A stretch of DNA of 64,000 nucleotides from a virus, in IMG/VR virus record IMGVR_UViG_3300036045_000316, positions 1 through 64,000 of that record. One strand, written 5' to 3'. Position 1 is the first letter of the stretch. Each line of letters starts with the position of its first letter. Position numbers and translations under genes: made by a program. Positions 33,122 to 41,772 of this stretch are shown here, piece after piece. The notes below the pieces were generated by a model. That model had not been told where the DNA came from. It made no database searches and saw only the letters and a program-made list of their open reading frames with translations.

Positions 33122-34075
33122 TTACTCCTTATCCTGCTCCCGTACCCACTCAAAATAATCCTCAATGCGTTTGAGGATTTGCTTGCCCTTAGGCGATCCG
33201 TATTTGCCGATCAGCCATTCGCGGGGATCGCGGTTGCTTTTGGAATTGTTGCAACCGTCTTGTCCCTGACACAACGGAACAATATTCGTCGCCACTGTTC
33301 CGGGGCAAACAGGAGATGTAATAGGTATCCAATGATCAGCGGCAACCGTATGGAACAATCCGCGTATGGGTTTGCTACAAACCGCGCAAGTATGATTGAA
33401 ATACATCAAGGCTCGATTCCAATCTTGCCCTCGAAGTGTATCGGGCAGTCCCCGCTTTCTTGCCGCACGCCGATGGTAGGTTGCCTTGCGGGCGCTCTGA
33501 TAAGTACGGACACGCATTTGATCGCGCCATTTCCTTCTTTGGCGCACATCGGCGCGGGAATTATATCGGATATACCAATCTCTATACTTAGGAGTTTGTC
33601 GCCACCGCCTTCCACGCTCTTTATATCTCTCCGCGATTTCGGGGCGCGATTGATAAAGGGCGCGAACGATCTTGCTTCTTTCACGCACATGCGGTTGCTG
33701 TCGATAACCCTGCGCCCTTGCAGACACGAGGTTTTTGTTAGCAGCAAGCCATTTGTCCTGAATCGCTTTCACTCGGCTAGGATTTTGTCGTCGCCATGCC
33801 TTTACCCTTTTTTTGTGTTCGGCTTTGTGATTCTTGTAGTAACGCTGATTATATTCTCGCCGTTTGTCTGGATGAGCCTTCTGCCATTCTTCCTTTCTTT
33901 CATTTGCCAGTGCTGCATTGTTTTTTTGCCAGTCACTGGAAGCACGTCGATTACAAGCCTTGCAGAGCGCATCCCGCTTATAGGTGCAATGCTTCGCTCT
34001 AACCATTTGATCAAGTGGATACCAGTTAAAGCAGCGACGGCAAAACTTACCAATTGGAAGGGGGGCGTAGATCAT
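33122..34075 (-). CDS. Free-standing HNH homing endonuclease
   Basis: 317 aa on the opposite strand to all tail genes. The N-terminus has a zinc knuckle (CRRCFNWYPL...LCKACNRR), then about 140 residues of K/R/W-rich DNA-binding repeats (DPRR-like YKNHKAEHKKRVKAW...). The C-terminal HNH core is CAVCSK...AADHWIPI...NIVPLCQ...CNNSKSNRDPREWL. Its stop lies 3 bases from the tape-measure stop and about 110 bases separate its start from the next tail gene. This matches homing endonucleases parked between phage genes. Confidence 0.88.
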   Translation of the reverse strand: MIYAPLPIGKFCRRCFNWYPLDQMVRAKHCTYKRDALCKACNRRASSDWQKNNAALANERKEEWQKAHPDKRREYNQRYYKNHKAEHKKRVKAWRRQNPSRVKAIQDKWLAANKNLVSARAQGYRQQPHVRERSKIVRALYQSRPEIAERYKERGRRWRQTPKYRDWYIRYNSRADVRQRRKWRDQMRVRTYQSARKATYHRRAARKRGLPDTLRGQDWNRALMYFNHTCAVCSKPIRGLFHTVAADHWIPITSPVCPGTVATNIVPLCQGQDGCNNSKSNRDPREWLIGKYGSPKGKQILKRIEDYFEWVREQDKE

Positions 34076-34185
34076 AGCATCCTCACAAATGCTGGCTCAC
34101 AAATGGTGTCGGCAGACGTTATGAGTGCCGTTTCTTCGGGAGCTACCCTAGCCGACCTCTTTATTGTACCTCAAGTGAGGGCAAA

Positions 34186-37100
34186 ATGGCTGTGACGCCC
34201 GCCCTCACGGGTACAGAACAAACGAATCTCTCGGGAGCAAGCACACGCAAGACTTATTTGGCGGTGGTGCCCGAGACGCAGGTTGCCACCGCGCAGATCA
34301 ACGCGCCAAGTGGTCTGACTTTCCCGCTGGCGCAGCTGCCCGTTGATAACACCTCTGCCGGATGGTTGAATACCAAAAAAGGACATACTGTTTACATAGG
34401 CACAGCAGCGGGCGCAAGCGATGTAGGCATCTACCGCGTGCGGAAAGCGCCATCTGGCACAACGGCGCTTGACATCATGGAGATCGGCGCGGCGGACGCG
34501 GGGGCGCTGGCAGTGCAGCAGCAAACCAAGATCGCCGACAATTTTCACGTTACTGTCGTACAGCGCTACGATATTTTCTCGGTTTTGCCGCGCATCCTAT
34601 ACAGTCCTCCCAGCACATCAGCCGTGTACGAAGATTATGACACCAACCCCTCGACGCTGATTCAGTACCCGACGCCCATCGTCAACGTCAAGATCAACAA
34701 CAGTCGCGGCGGTCATTTCTTCACCAAAGTCAGCGACGGCGCGATGCAAGCGATCACCGCCGTAATCACCTTGCAGCATTTCCCCACCAGCACCAGCGCC
34801 ACCTACAGTTGGACGGTCCCCGCTGGCTGGACGGGGGTAGCGGGCAGCACGACGGCGACGCTGACCGCCACCGCGCCCGTCGGCAACTACGAACTGCGCT
34901 GCACGGTGACGCCCAACGTGGGCACGGCGATTGAGATCGTCAGGCGCGTACATGTGTATGACGACAGCACCAACCCGCCGATCCTGATCAGCCCGCCGAC
35001 CAGCGACACGCGAGACCGCACCGGAAGGCGCGTCACTTTCTCCCTGTACGATGACGCCCTCGCCGACATCCCTGAGGGGGCGATGTGCGCCCTGTTCGAT
35101 GTCTGTACGTGGAACGGCACGACGGTGGAGACGGCGACGACGACCTTCGTCGGCTGGTTCACGCGCACGCGCTTCAACCTCGGCAAAGGCGTCAAGGACG
35201 CTGAACCGGAGATGGTCGGTCCGGCGGGACTGCTGGCGATGCTCGGCAACACGAGTCAAGAGTGGACCGGCGTGCCCGGTCTACCCGTCAGTTGGGATCA
35301 GGTGCGGCAGGACTGCTGCAACCTCAATTTCCTGCTGTGGTGGCTGCTCAGTTTCCGCGCCGCCAACCTGCTCAAGTTGTTCAACTATCACCCCCTCAGC
35401 ACAGCGGCGACGAGCGCCCGCAACACCAAGTTTGAAATCGCCAAGGGGTCGCTGCTTGGTCAACTGCAAGGCTTGGCGCGGCGCTACGGCGAAGCGAATT
35501 TCGGCTGCAACAGCGGTGGTGAATTCTTCTTCGCCCGTCATCCCAATATGATCGCCGCCGCCTCCCGCGCCAGCGCCGTCGTCACCCGCGACATACTGAC
35601 CAACGCCAAGTATGCGCCGGGGGTCAGCTTTGAGAGCAACGAACGCCCTGACCTCCGATCCCTCGAAGGCGCAGCATTCTGGTGGGACGGCTTTTCGTCG
35701 CAGCCCGTCCCCTATCGCTCCATCGCGCCGCATAAGCCGGGGCAGGGCGTCGGCGAAGAAGAGATGAACGACCTGATCGTCGATGGCAGCAGCCCGCAAG
35801 CGACGCTGAACACGCTGACCGGACTGCGCTATGCTTGGCGCAACGCCCGCACCCGTTCGGTGAGCCTGACCGTGCCGCGCAACCGCGATGCCTATGAACC
35901 TGCCGAGATGAGCTTCGTCAGCGTGACCATTCCAGCGGAGGCGCATCCGCTGGGCACGGCGTGGACGTTCAACGGCATCCCCGACACGGTGAGCAAACGC
36001 TACTACCCGGGCGGCGCGACGGACATTGAGTTGACGTTGGAGGTGGAAAGCAGTGGAGCGGACGGCAAGACGGTGGCGATCCCCCCACCGGGTTCGCAGA
36101 CCGACCCGAACGCGCCGCCCATTGAACCGCAGCCCCTCGACCCGCTGCCGGATTGGGGACCAGAAGTAGACCGCGATCCGGACACGCAGGAAGTGATCTC
36201 GCCTGACCCCGACGCGCCCGCCGAATACGGGAAAGCCATCCTCGCCACGACGGAGGCGCATGTGGCACGCCTCGTTTTCCCCGTCGCCTTCACCAACATC
36301 AGCCCGTCCAGCAGCGTCAGGGGGTTGATCGGCAACGCGATTTTGCTGGAACAGGACGCCGCCGACTATAAGAAGATGTGGCTGTACTGTGATCGGGGGC
36401 TGATCTACACGGCGAACTGGCTGGCGACAGCGGTGAGTTGGCGGACGCCCGTGTACGCGGCAGTGGCGGCGGGCATTGATGATTGCGCCGTCTACGATGT
36501 GACCACCTACAACGCTGGCATTGCCAAAGGCTCTTTGCCTTACACCATAGCTGGACATGAGCCCTACGATCCGCTGTCCATCGGCACTTTTACACCGGGG
36601 ACAGGATGGGTTGGCGAGAGCCAAAGCGACGGCGCTGGACACTACGCTTATGGTGTAACCATCAGTTTTACGCCCGCTTGCCCGCTCAAATTCGCCAGCT
36701 TCACGGCGGGGGTAACGGCTTCCGCCTCGCACGGTGTTTTCTTCGAGGTGCAATACCGTAAGATCGGTGAAGCGACGTGGACGGCGGGCAGCGGCGGCAG
36801 CATCACCGTTTCCAGCGGGGCGGGATCATACACGCGCACGGGCGTAGGCACTGGCTCGAATTACGCTGTGGAGATCATGATCATCTTGCGCGTTGCTTAT
36901 TCAGGTACACCGCCGCCCGCGAACACATTCACGGTCACGTCGATAGAGTTGCTCAACTGTGAATTCCAAGACTGCGACGCGCTGGACGCCTCGGAAACGC
37001 TGATCAGCGACTTCCGTTCCCTCGCCGATGTGAAGGGCGGCTATCTGTGGCTGACCAAGCGCACCATTGACGGCACGGCTTACGTCTTTTACAACCGCAC

Positions 37101-37839
37101 TTACGACAATTTCGGTTCGGTACAGCGGGTGCAGGTCGCCCGCTATACAGCCAACATGACCTACAGCATCGCCGCTTGCAAGCACAACCACCTGCTGGTT
37201 TATGTGTCAGCGGGCGATCCGTCGGCGGGTGATGCCTACGTCTACCAATCGGTGGATGGCGGCGGCACCTTCACGCGCACGGCGCGCAGCCTGAACACGC
37301 GGGGCGGCTTGCTGTATTGGAACTGGTCAACGGGGACGCCCAACGCCCGCAACAATGACCCCGCCTACCTGATCATCGGCATTGGCTTGGACGGCTCGAA
37401 CAATTATCAGGTGTGTCGCGGCATCAGCGGTACGCCTGTGACCGTCGCCACCGGATCGGGCAAGTATCCGTTATCCAGCAGGGCGTTGTGGGTGGAGGAC
37501 AGGGATCAGGATAACGCCTACCTCGTATTCCAAGACCGCACCACGTACAAAAGCACCAATGCATCCAGCAGCTTGACGTGGAGCGCCGTAACCAGCGTGC
37601 CCGGCGCGGGCACACCGCGCGCCCTGATGGGTTATCCCGCCGATCCGTCGTTCATCTACGCCAACGGCTTGAATGCGCTGGCGTACAGCAAGGACAGCGG
37701 CGCGGCGTTCACCAACATTCAATCGAATTGGGACACCTTTGCCGATGCCACCTACGGCGCGGGCGTGGGCGAAACCATCGTCAGCGTCCTGCCCGACATC
37801 GCCACGCACTACCTCGTGCCTGTGACCGGAGGGACGTGA
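34186..37839 (+). CDS. Tail tip/adhesin protein with propeller-like C-terminus
   Basis: 1217 aa, the largest predicted protein. The N-terminal 600 residues resemble a tail hub or tip protein with an Ig-like domain (TYSWTVPAGWTGVAG; TLTATAPVGNYELRCTV) and a helical piece (LGQLQGLARRYGEANF). A P/D-rich linker sits near 640-690. The C-terminal 500 residues look like a beta-propeller: Asp-box-like motifs YQSVDGGGTF and YSKDSGAAF and repeated LWVEDRDQDNAYLVF units. The propeller probably contacts a surface glycan. Immediately downstream is a second tail protein, overlapping by one base. Confidence 0.7.
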   Translation: MAVTPALTGTEQTNLSGASTRKTYLAVVPETQVATAQINAPSGLTFPLAQLPVDNTSAGWLNTKKGHTVYIGTAAGASDVGIYRVRKAPSGTTALDIMEIGAADAGALAVQQQTKIADNFHVTVVQRYDIFSVLPRILYSPPSTSAVYEDYDTNPSTLIQYPTPIVNVKINNSRGGHFFTKVSDGAMQAITAVITLQHFPTSTSATYSWTVPAGWTGVAGSTTATLTATAPVGNYELRCTVTPNVGTAIEIVRRVHVYDDSTNPPILISPPTSDTRDRTGRRVTFSLYDDALADIPEGAMCALFDVCTWNGTTVETATTTFVGWFTRTRFNLGKGVKDAEPEMVGPAGLLAMLGNTSQEWTGVPGLPVSWDQVRQDCCNLNFLLWWLLSFRAANLLKLFNYHPLSTAATSARNTKFEIAKGSLLGQLQGLARRYGEANFGCNSGGEFFFARHPNMIAAASRASAVVTRDILTNAKYAPGVSFESNERPDLRSLEGAAFWWDGFSSQPVPYRSIAPHKPGQGVGEEEMNDLIVDGSSPQATLNTLTGLRYAWRNARTRSVSLTVPRNRDAYEPAEMSFVSVTIPAEAHPLGTAWTFNGIPDTVSKRYYPGGATDIELTLEVESSGADGKTVAIPPPGSQTDPNAPPIEPQPLDPLPDWGPEVDRDPDTQEVISPDPDAPAEYGKAILATTEAHVARLVFPVAFTNISPSSSVRGLIGNAILLEQDAADYKKMWLYCDRGLIYTANWLATAVSWRTPVYAAVAAGIDDCAVYDVTTYNAGIAKGSLPYTIAGHEPYDPLSIGTFTPGTGWVGESQSDGAGHYAYGVTISFTPACPLKFASFTAGVTASASHGVFFEVQYRKIGEATWTAGSGGSITVSSGAGSYTRTGVGTGSNYAVEIMIILRVAYSGTPPPANTFTVTSIELLNCEFQDCDALDASETLISDFRSLADVKGGYLWLTKRTIDGTAYVFYNRTYDNFGSVQRVQVARYTANMTYSIAACKHNHLLVYVSAGDPSAGDAYVYQSVDGGGTFTRTARSLNTRGGLLYWNWSTGTPNARNNDPAYLIIGIGLDGSNNYQVCRGISGTPVTVATGSGKYPLSSRALWVEDRDQDNAYLVFQDRTTYKSTNASSSLTWSAVTSVPGAGTPRALMGYPADPSFIYANGLNALAYSKDSGAAFTNIQSNWDTFADATYGAGVGETIVSVLPDIATHYLVPVTGGT

Positions 37840-39008
37840 TGAATCCAGCGCAGCGCAAGGCTTACCTTGAGTCAATCGTGCAGATGGGGCGATCCATCGG
37901 CTTCACCGAAGCCAGTCACGCCAAGCTGGGCTATGGCGACGGGTCGGGGCGCATCGTGGAGAATCAGACGCTGCGCCGCGCTTATATTCATTACGGCGAC
38001 AAGGGCAGCGAGACCGATCCGCGCGGCGTGGCTTATTTTCCGTCGTGGGACTGCGGTATTCCCTTCGAGGATAGCAAGATCAACGAGGGATTGGACATTG
38101 AACTCCGCAAGCCACCGGATGGCGGGGTGCCTGAAATCTTCCGAATTCACCCCACAGGCATCCAAGCGAAAGGCGGCAGGACCGGCAGCGAGGAAAAGTT
38201 GGACATCGCCTTGCAGCCGTCCATCGCCCAATTGGGCATCTTGCGTCCCAGCGGCGTAGGCACGGACGCGATCATCGATGAGATTTATCCGTATCGCCAC
38301 CCCTTCACCGGACGGGCGAAGATCGCCGTCAACCCGTCGCTGGCATTAGCAGCGGACATCGCCGCGCTGACCGCTGGTCAACATCAGGTCGCCTATGTGT
38401 ACTTCGATCCGACGCGGACGAGTAACCAGCTGCAGCGCGTCTTGACGAGCGCCGCCACTGCTTCGTTCACGCTGCCCAGCGTCGCCAGCCGCGGCGAATT
38501 CGGCGCGAGCACGATCTACAGCTTGATGAACAGCGTCCCGGCGTTTTGCTACGACATTGGCGCGGTGTATCTGTATTACGGTCAGACGAGCATCGCTGAG
38601 GCGGATTGGTATCGCAAATACAATTCGCGGCGGGTGATCAATGAGCCGTTGGAAGCGATGGCGCGACTGACCACCAGCGACGCCACGACGACGGATGTGA
38701 TCGCCTTCGCGCTCAGCGAATTGCAAGCGGTGACGCTGACGGGTCGCTTCCTCGGCACCAAAAGCGACTACAGTGCGGCGATTGGCGGGACGTTCAGGGG
38801 GACGTGGCGGCGCGCTTCCGGCGGCAATGTGACGATGATCGGCTTAGGCACAGTGACTTCGGAAGAGGATAGCAGCGGCACCCCCGCCGTCACCCTCGCC
38901 GCCGATACGACCAACCAGACGGGCGATGTGCGGGTGACGGGCATCGCGGCGGAAACATGGACGTGGGTGTTGTGGTATCAGGCAGTGCTCATCAGTTCAG
39001 CGGCATAG
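37839..39008 (+). CDS. Tail fibre or tip protein
   Basis: 389 aa, starting at the TGATG overlap at 37839. The N-terminal 120 residues resemble upper-baseplate or fibre attachment segments (IHYGDKGSETDPRGVAYF); the rest is beta-rich with S/T repeats and a jelly-roll-like end (GDVRVTGIAAETWTWVLWYQ). It lies at the end of the tail module, the usual place for receptor-binding proteins. Confidence 0.6.
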   Translation: MNPAQRKAYLESIVQMGRSIGFTEASHAKLGYGDGSGRIVENQTLRRAYIHYGDKGSETDPRGVAYFPSWDCGIPFEDSKINEGLDIELRKPPDGGVPEIFRIHPTGIQAKGGRTGSEEKLDIALQPSIAQLGILRPSGVGTDAIIDEIYPYRHPFTGRAKIAVNPSLALAADIAALTAGQHQVAYVYFDPTRTSNQLQRVLTSAATASFTLPSVASRGEFGASTIYSLMNSVPAFCYDIGAVYLYYGQTSIAEADWYRKYNSRRVINEPLEAMARLTTSDATTTDVIAFALSELQAVTLTGRFLGTKSDYSAAIGGTFRGTWRRASGGNVTMIGLGTVTSEEDSSGTPAVTLAADTTNQTGDVRVTGIAAETWTWVLWYQAVLISSAA

Positions 39009-39050
39009 TCGTTCTCCCCGGATCAATTATATGCGCCGCGCACAACTAAT

Positions 39051-39089
39051 GCCGCCCTGTCTGCCGATGTAGCGGAAGAAGTGGGCGGC
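39051..39089. other. Inverted repeat in the gap after the tail module
   Basis: GCCGCCC (39051-39057) and GGGCGGC (39083-39089) are exact complements with a 25-base loop. It may end or attenuate tail transcription; there is no U-tract. The 120-bp gap has no gene. Confidence 0.35.
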
Positions 39090-39128
39090 TACTTACCTTG
39101 CTCCTGACATACCCTTATTGTGCATTCT

Positions 39129-40220
39129 ATGTCGCTGGTCGACTCTGATCCCACCAGCGCCGTAGGATGCATCACAAGCGGATCAGACGCGGATGAAGTC
39201 ATGCCCACTAGTTTTACCGATTTTGCCCAAGCAAATCCCGTGATCGCACTGCTGTTCATCGTCGTGCTGCTCGTTGGACCGGGTGGCGTTGTCGTGTTGT
39301 GGATGCAGCGTAAGCGGGACGTGGAGAGGTACGAGCGCGATTTGGAAAATGGGCGAACCGAACTTGCCAAGTTGCAAGAGCAAGGTGAGCAAGAGGCGCG
39401 GCGCGAACAGAGCCGCATGGCGTTGGAACTCTTGGACGCGCAGCGCACCTTCACAAGCGAATTGGCGGCAAATCGCAAGGAACGTGAAGCCAATGGCGTG
39501 CTCCTCAGCGGCTTTTTGGAGAATCAGAAAAGGCTGTCAGCGTCACTAGAGGAACAGCAAACGCTGCTCACGCGGATCGAAACGTCCATCGCTGCCGAAT
39601 TCGACGTGCTGGACAGCGCTCAAACGCGCATGTTCGATGCCATTCGCGCCGCGCAGGAGCAGCACAGCGCCTCCTTTGAGCAAACTCGTTCCGGCATTGG
39701 TGAACTGAGCGCCGAGATCGAAAAACGCTTTGACCGCATTGACCCGCACCTGCTGCAACTGAATAATCGCGCCTCGCAATTAGAACGCTTGATCGCTGAT
39801 TTGCCGAAAGCGATTGCGGCGACGAAGACAGATTTGCTGGCGGAAATGCACGAGGTCAGCAAGCGCCACGTCACCTTAGGCGAACAACTGCGGAACACGG
39901 GCGATAAGCTGGATCGGCTGGACACGATTGCTACCGTCATTCAGTCAGCGGCGACAGGCATTTCCGCCGACATCAAACAGTTGATCAAAAGTGGCACGGG
40001 ACCATTGCCGCCTATCGACGAGATCATTGAACCAGCGGCGGGCGACGAGGACACCAAGCAACTGCCGATCACCAAAGCGGGGATGGAGACGCCAAGCATA
40101 GCAGCGACTGTCGTTGGTCTTGACCCGCCACCAGACGCTCCGAGAAAACCCGCCCCGCCCAATGAGTCGACATTTAGCAAACCACCTCCTCCTGACCGCA
40201 AAAAGAGCGAAGGGTTGTGA
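39129..40220 (+). CDS. Membrane-anchored coiled-coil protein
   Basis: 363 aa from ATG 39129 (ATG 39201 and GTG 39120 are alternatives; none has a good ribosome site). One transmembrane helix at about residues 37-60 (ALLFIVVLLVGPGGVVVLWM) is followed by more than 200 residues of coiled coil and a proline-rich tail. The layout resembles RmuC-like or phage spanin/scaffold proteins, but no catalytic motif is visible. It is coupled to the glycosyltransferase gene. Confidence 0.65.
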   Translation: MSLVDSDPTSAVGCITSGSDADEVMPTSFTDFAQANPVIALLFIVVLLVGPGGVVVLWMQRKRDVERYERDLENGRTELAKLQEQGEQEARREQSRMALELLDAQRTFTSELAANRKEREANGVLLSGFLENQKRLSASLEEQQTLLTRIETSIAAEFDVLDSAQTRMFDAIRAAQEQHSASFEQTRSGIGELSAEIEKRFDRIDPHLLQLNNRASQLERLIADLPKAIAATKTDLLAEMHEVSKRHVTLGEQLRNTGDKLDRLDTIATVIQSAATGISADIKQLIKSGTGPLPPIDEIIEPAAGDEDTKQLPITKAGMETPSIAATVVGLDPPPDAPRKPAPPNESTFSKPPPPDRKKSEGL

Positions 40221-41257
40221 TGAGAATCCGCCCGTTAGGGATGATGGTAGCGTTCGGCTTGATCGCCCGTCTCGCGGTGGCGTGGACGATGCCTATACCG
40301 TTTTACTACGACCACTTTGAGCGCGATGTCGAATTGTGGGCGACGCACGGCAACATTTACGCTGAACACGCCTTCTATAATTATTCGCCGCTACCGATGC
40401 ACTTGCTTGGCATCGCCGCATGGTTGGCGGATCGGCTCACACTGCCGCATTTCATCGGCTTTCGCCTCCTATTCATCGTTGGCGACGTGCTCACTGCTCT
40501 GATCTTCCTGCGCCGCGATAGCGCTACCGCCCGCCGCTGGTGGCTCAATCCAGCGGCGATCTGCTTCAGCGCCTTTTTATGCAGCTTCGAGATATGGGCG
40601 CTTGCGCCGATCTTGTTCGCTGCCACGCAGAAGGACGCAGACGCGCTCACGCTTGGCATCGTCGCTGTGCTGATCAAGCAAAACGTCGCGTTTCTGGTGT
40701 GGGCATTGTACGTATACCACTACGGTGTCAAACGCGGGGCGATCTATCTCCTGCTGACGGCAGCGGCGCTGGTGGCGACGTTCATCACCTATCTGCCCGA
40801 CGGCGCGGAAGGCATCTGGCGTAACGTCCTTACCTACGGCGGTGGGGAAGCATACGGCTTGGGACTGCTGCTGCCGAGATGGGTCGCCGCCGCGATCTTA
40901 TTCACGGCACTGCTGACATTACCTGTGGTGACGCAGCGGCTTGGCATCACGCTGGAGCACGCTTTGTTCCTCTCGGCGCTGCTCTTTTGCGGCTTGGCGT
41001 GGGGTGCGTCGCCCGCCATGTTCGCGCTGCCGTTAGTGCTGGCAATGACGCTGGATGAGTGTTCCTACAGCGCCCTCACCGTCGTCTGCTTCCTTCTCTT
41101 TTGCCCGCTGACGTGGAACTTAGCCTCAATACCGATTTTTCGCGTCAGTTGGTTCTGCTGTGTAAGCGCCGTTGCGCTACAAGTCATCTCGTTCGTTCGT
41201 GCGCCCCGCATGGCAATCTCGCCAGCGCCGCTGCACGCCATCATCATGGAAAAATAG
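40220..41257 (+). CDS. Multi-pass membrane protein, probable GT-C glycosyltransferase
   Basis: 345 aa with about nine hydrophobic segments. The first loop carries the acidic aromatic pattern FYYDHFERDVELWATHGN, then YNYSPLPMHLLGI, as in GT39/GT87-type lipid-linked sugar transferases; a second pattern QKDADALTLGIVAVLIKQNV is also typical. Phages use membrane glycosyltransferases to alter host surface polysaccharide and block superinfection. Substrate cannot be told. It starts at the TGATG overlap with the preceding gene. Confidence 0.65.
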   Translation: MRIRPLGMMVAFGLIARLAVAWTMPIPFYYDHFERDVELWATHGNIYAEHAFYNYSPLPMHLLGIAAWLADRLTLPHFIGFRLLFIVGDVLTALIFLRRDSATARRWWLNPAAICFSAFLCSFEIWALAPILFAATQKDADALTLGIVAVLIKQNVAFLVWALYVYHYGVKRGAIYLLLTAAALVATFITYLPDGAEGIWRNVLTYGGGEAYGLGLLLPRWVAAAILFTALLTLPVVTQRLGITLEHALFLSALLFCGLAWGASPAMFALPLVLAMTLDECSYSALTVVCFLLFCPLTWNLASIPIFRVSWFCCVSAVALQVISFVRAPRMAISPAPLHAIIMEK

Positions 41258-41259
41258 AC

Positions 41260-41739
41260 ATGGAAAACGTCAAAAGCTTATTCCACTCGCGTAAGTTCGT
41301 GATCAGTCTCATGTATCTGCTGGTGACGATCCTCGCCGCATTCGTGCCGCAACTGGCGGACAACATTGAGGTCATCGCTGGCGGCGCGGCGCTCGTTTCA
41401 CTCGGCATCGCCGGACTGATCACCATTGAGGATTTCGGGCGGGCGTGGGCGGAGAACCGTCCGCTTAACCGACAGGGCGCGATTGCCGCCATCGTTGATG
41501 AATTGAAGCGCGTGTTCTTGGGCATTGCGCCGACTGCTAGTGCTGCCAACGCCGCCAAGCCGCAGGAATTAGATCTAACCCTCGGCGAGGATGGCGTTTG
41601 GGAACTGAAGATCGTGGCGGGCAAGAATGCCAGCAAGGAACGCCTAACCGATCAGCAGCTTGTCGCTCGCGTCGAAGCGCTGACCAAGCGCCACGTGACT
41701 GTGCCAGCCGCCGAAACTGCCGCAGCGCCAAACGGTTAA
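41260..41739 (+). CDS. Holin-like membrane protein
   Basis: 159 aa. Two adjacent hydrophobic segments (about residues 14-32, VISLMYLLVTILAAFVPQL, and 37-57, EVIAGGAALVSLGIAGLI) with a hairpin turn between them, then a soluble tail (LTLGEDGVWELKIVAGKNA). Size, topology and place just before the cell-wall enzymes fit a class II holin. The long tail is unusual for a holin. Function inferred. Confidence 0.55.
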   Translation: MENVKSLFHSRKFVISLMYLLVTILAAFVPQLADNIEVIAGGAALVSLGIAGLITIEDFGRAWAENRPLNRQGAIAAIVDELKRVFLGIAPTASAANAAKPQELDLTLGEDGVWELKIVAGKNASKERLTDQQLVARVEALTKRHVTVPAAETAAAPNG

Positions 41740-41772
41740 TCGGCATCGTCCGCCGTTAGTGAGGATCAGCGC

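Noticed and set aside
33119-34195. 358-codon plus-strand reading frame after the tape measure
   Set aside because: It is the antisense of the HNH endonuclease gene; the minus strand carries the zinc knuckle and HNH motifs.
35281-36753. 490-codon minus-strand reading frame
   Set aside because: It is antisense to the tail-tip gene, has an arginine/histidine-rich composition typical of the reverse of GC-rich coding DNA, and has no ribosome site.
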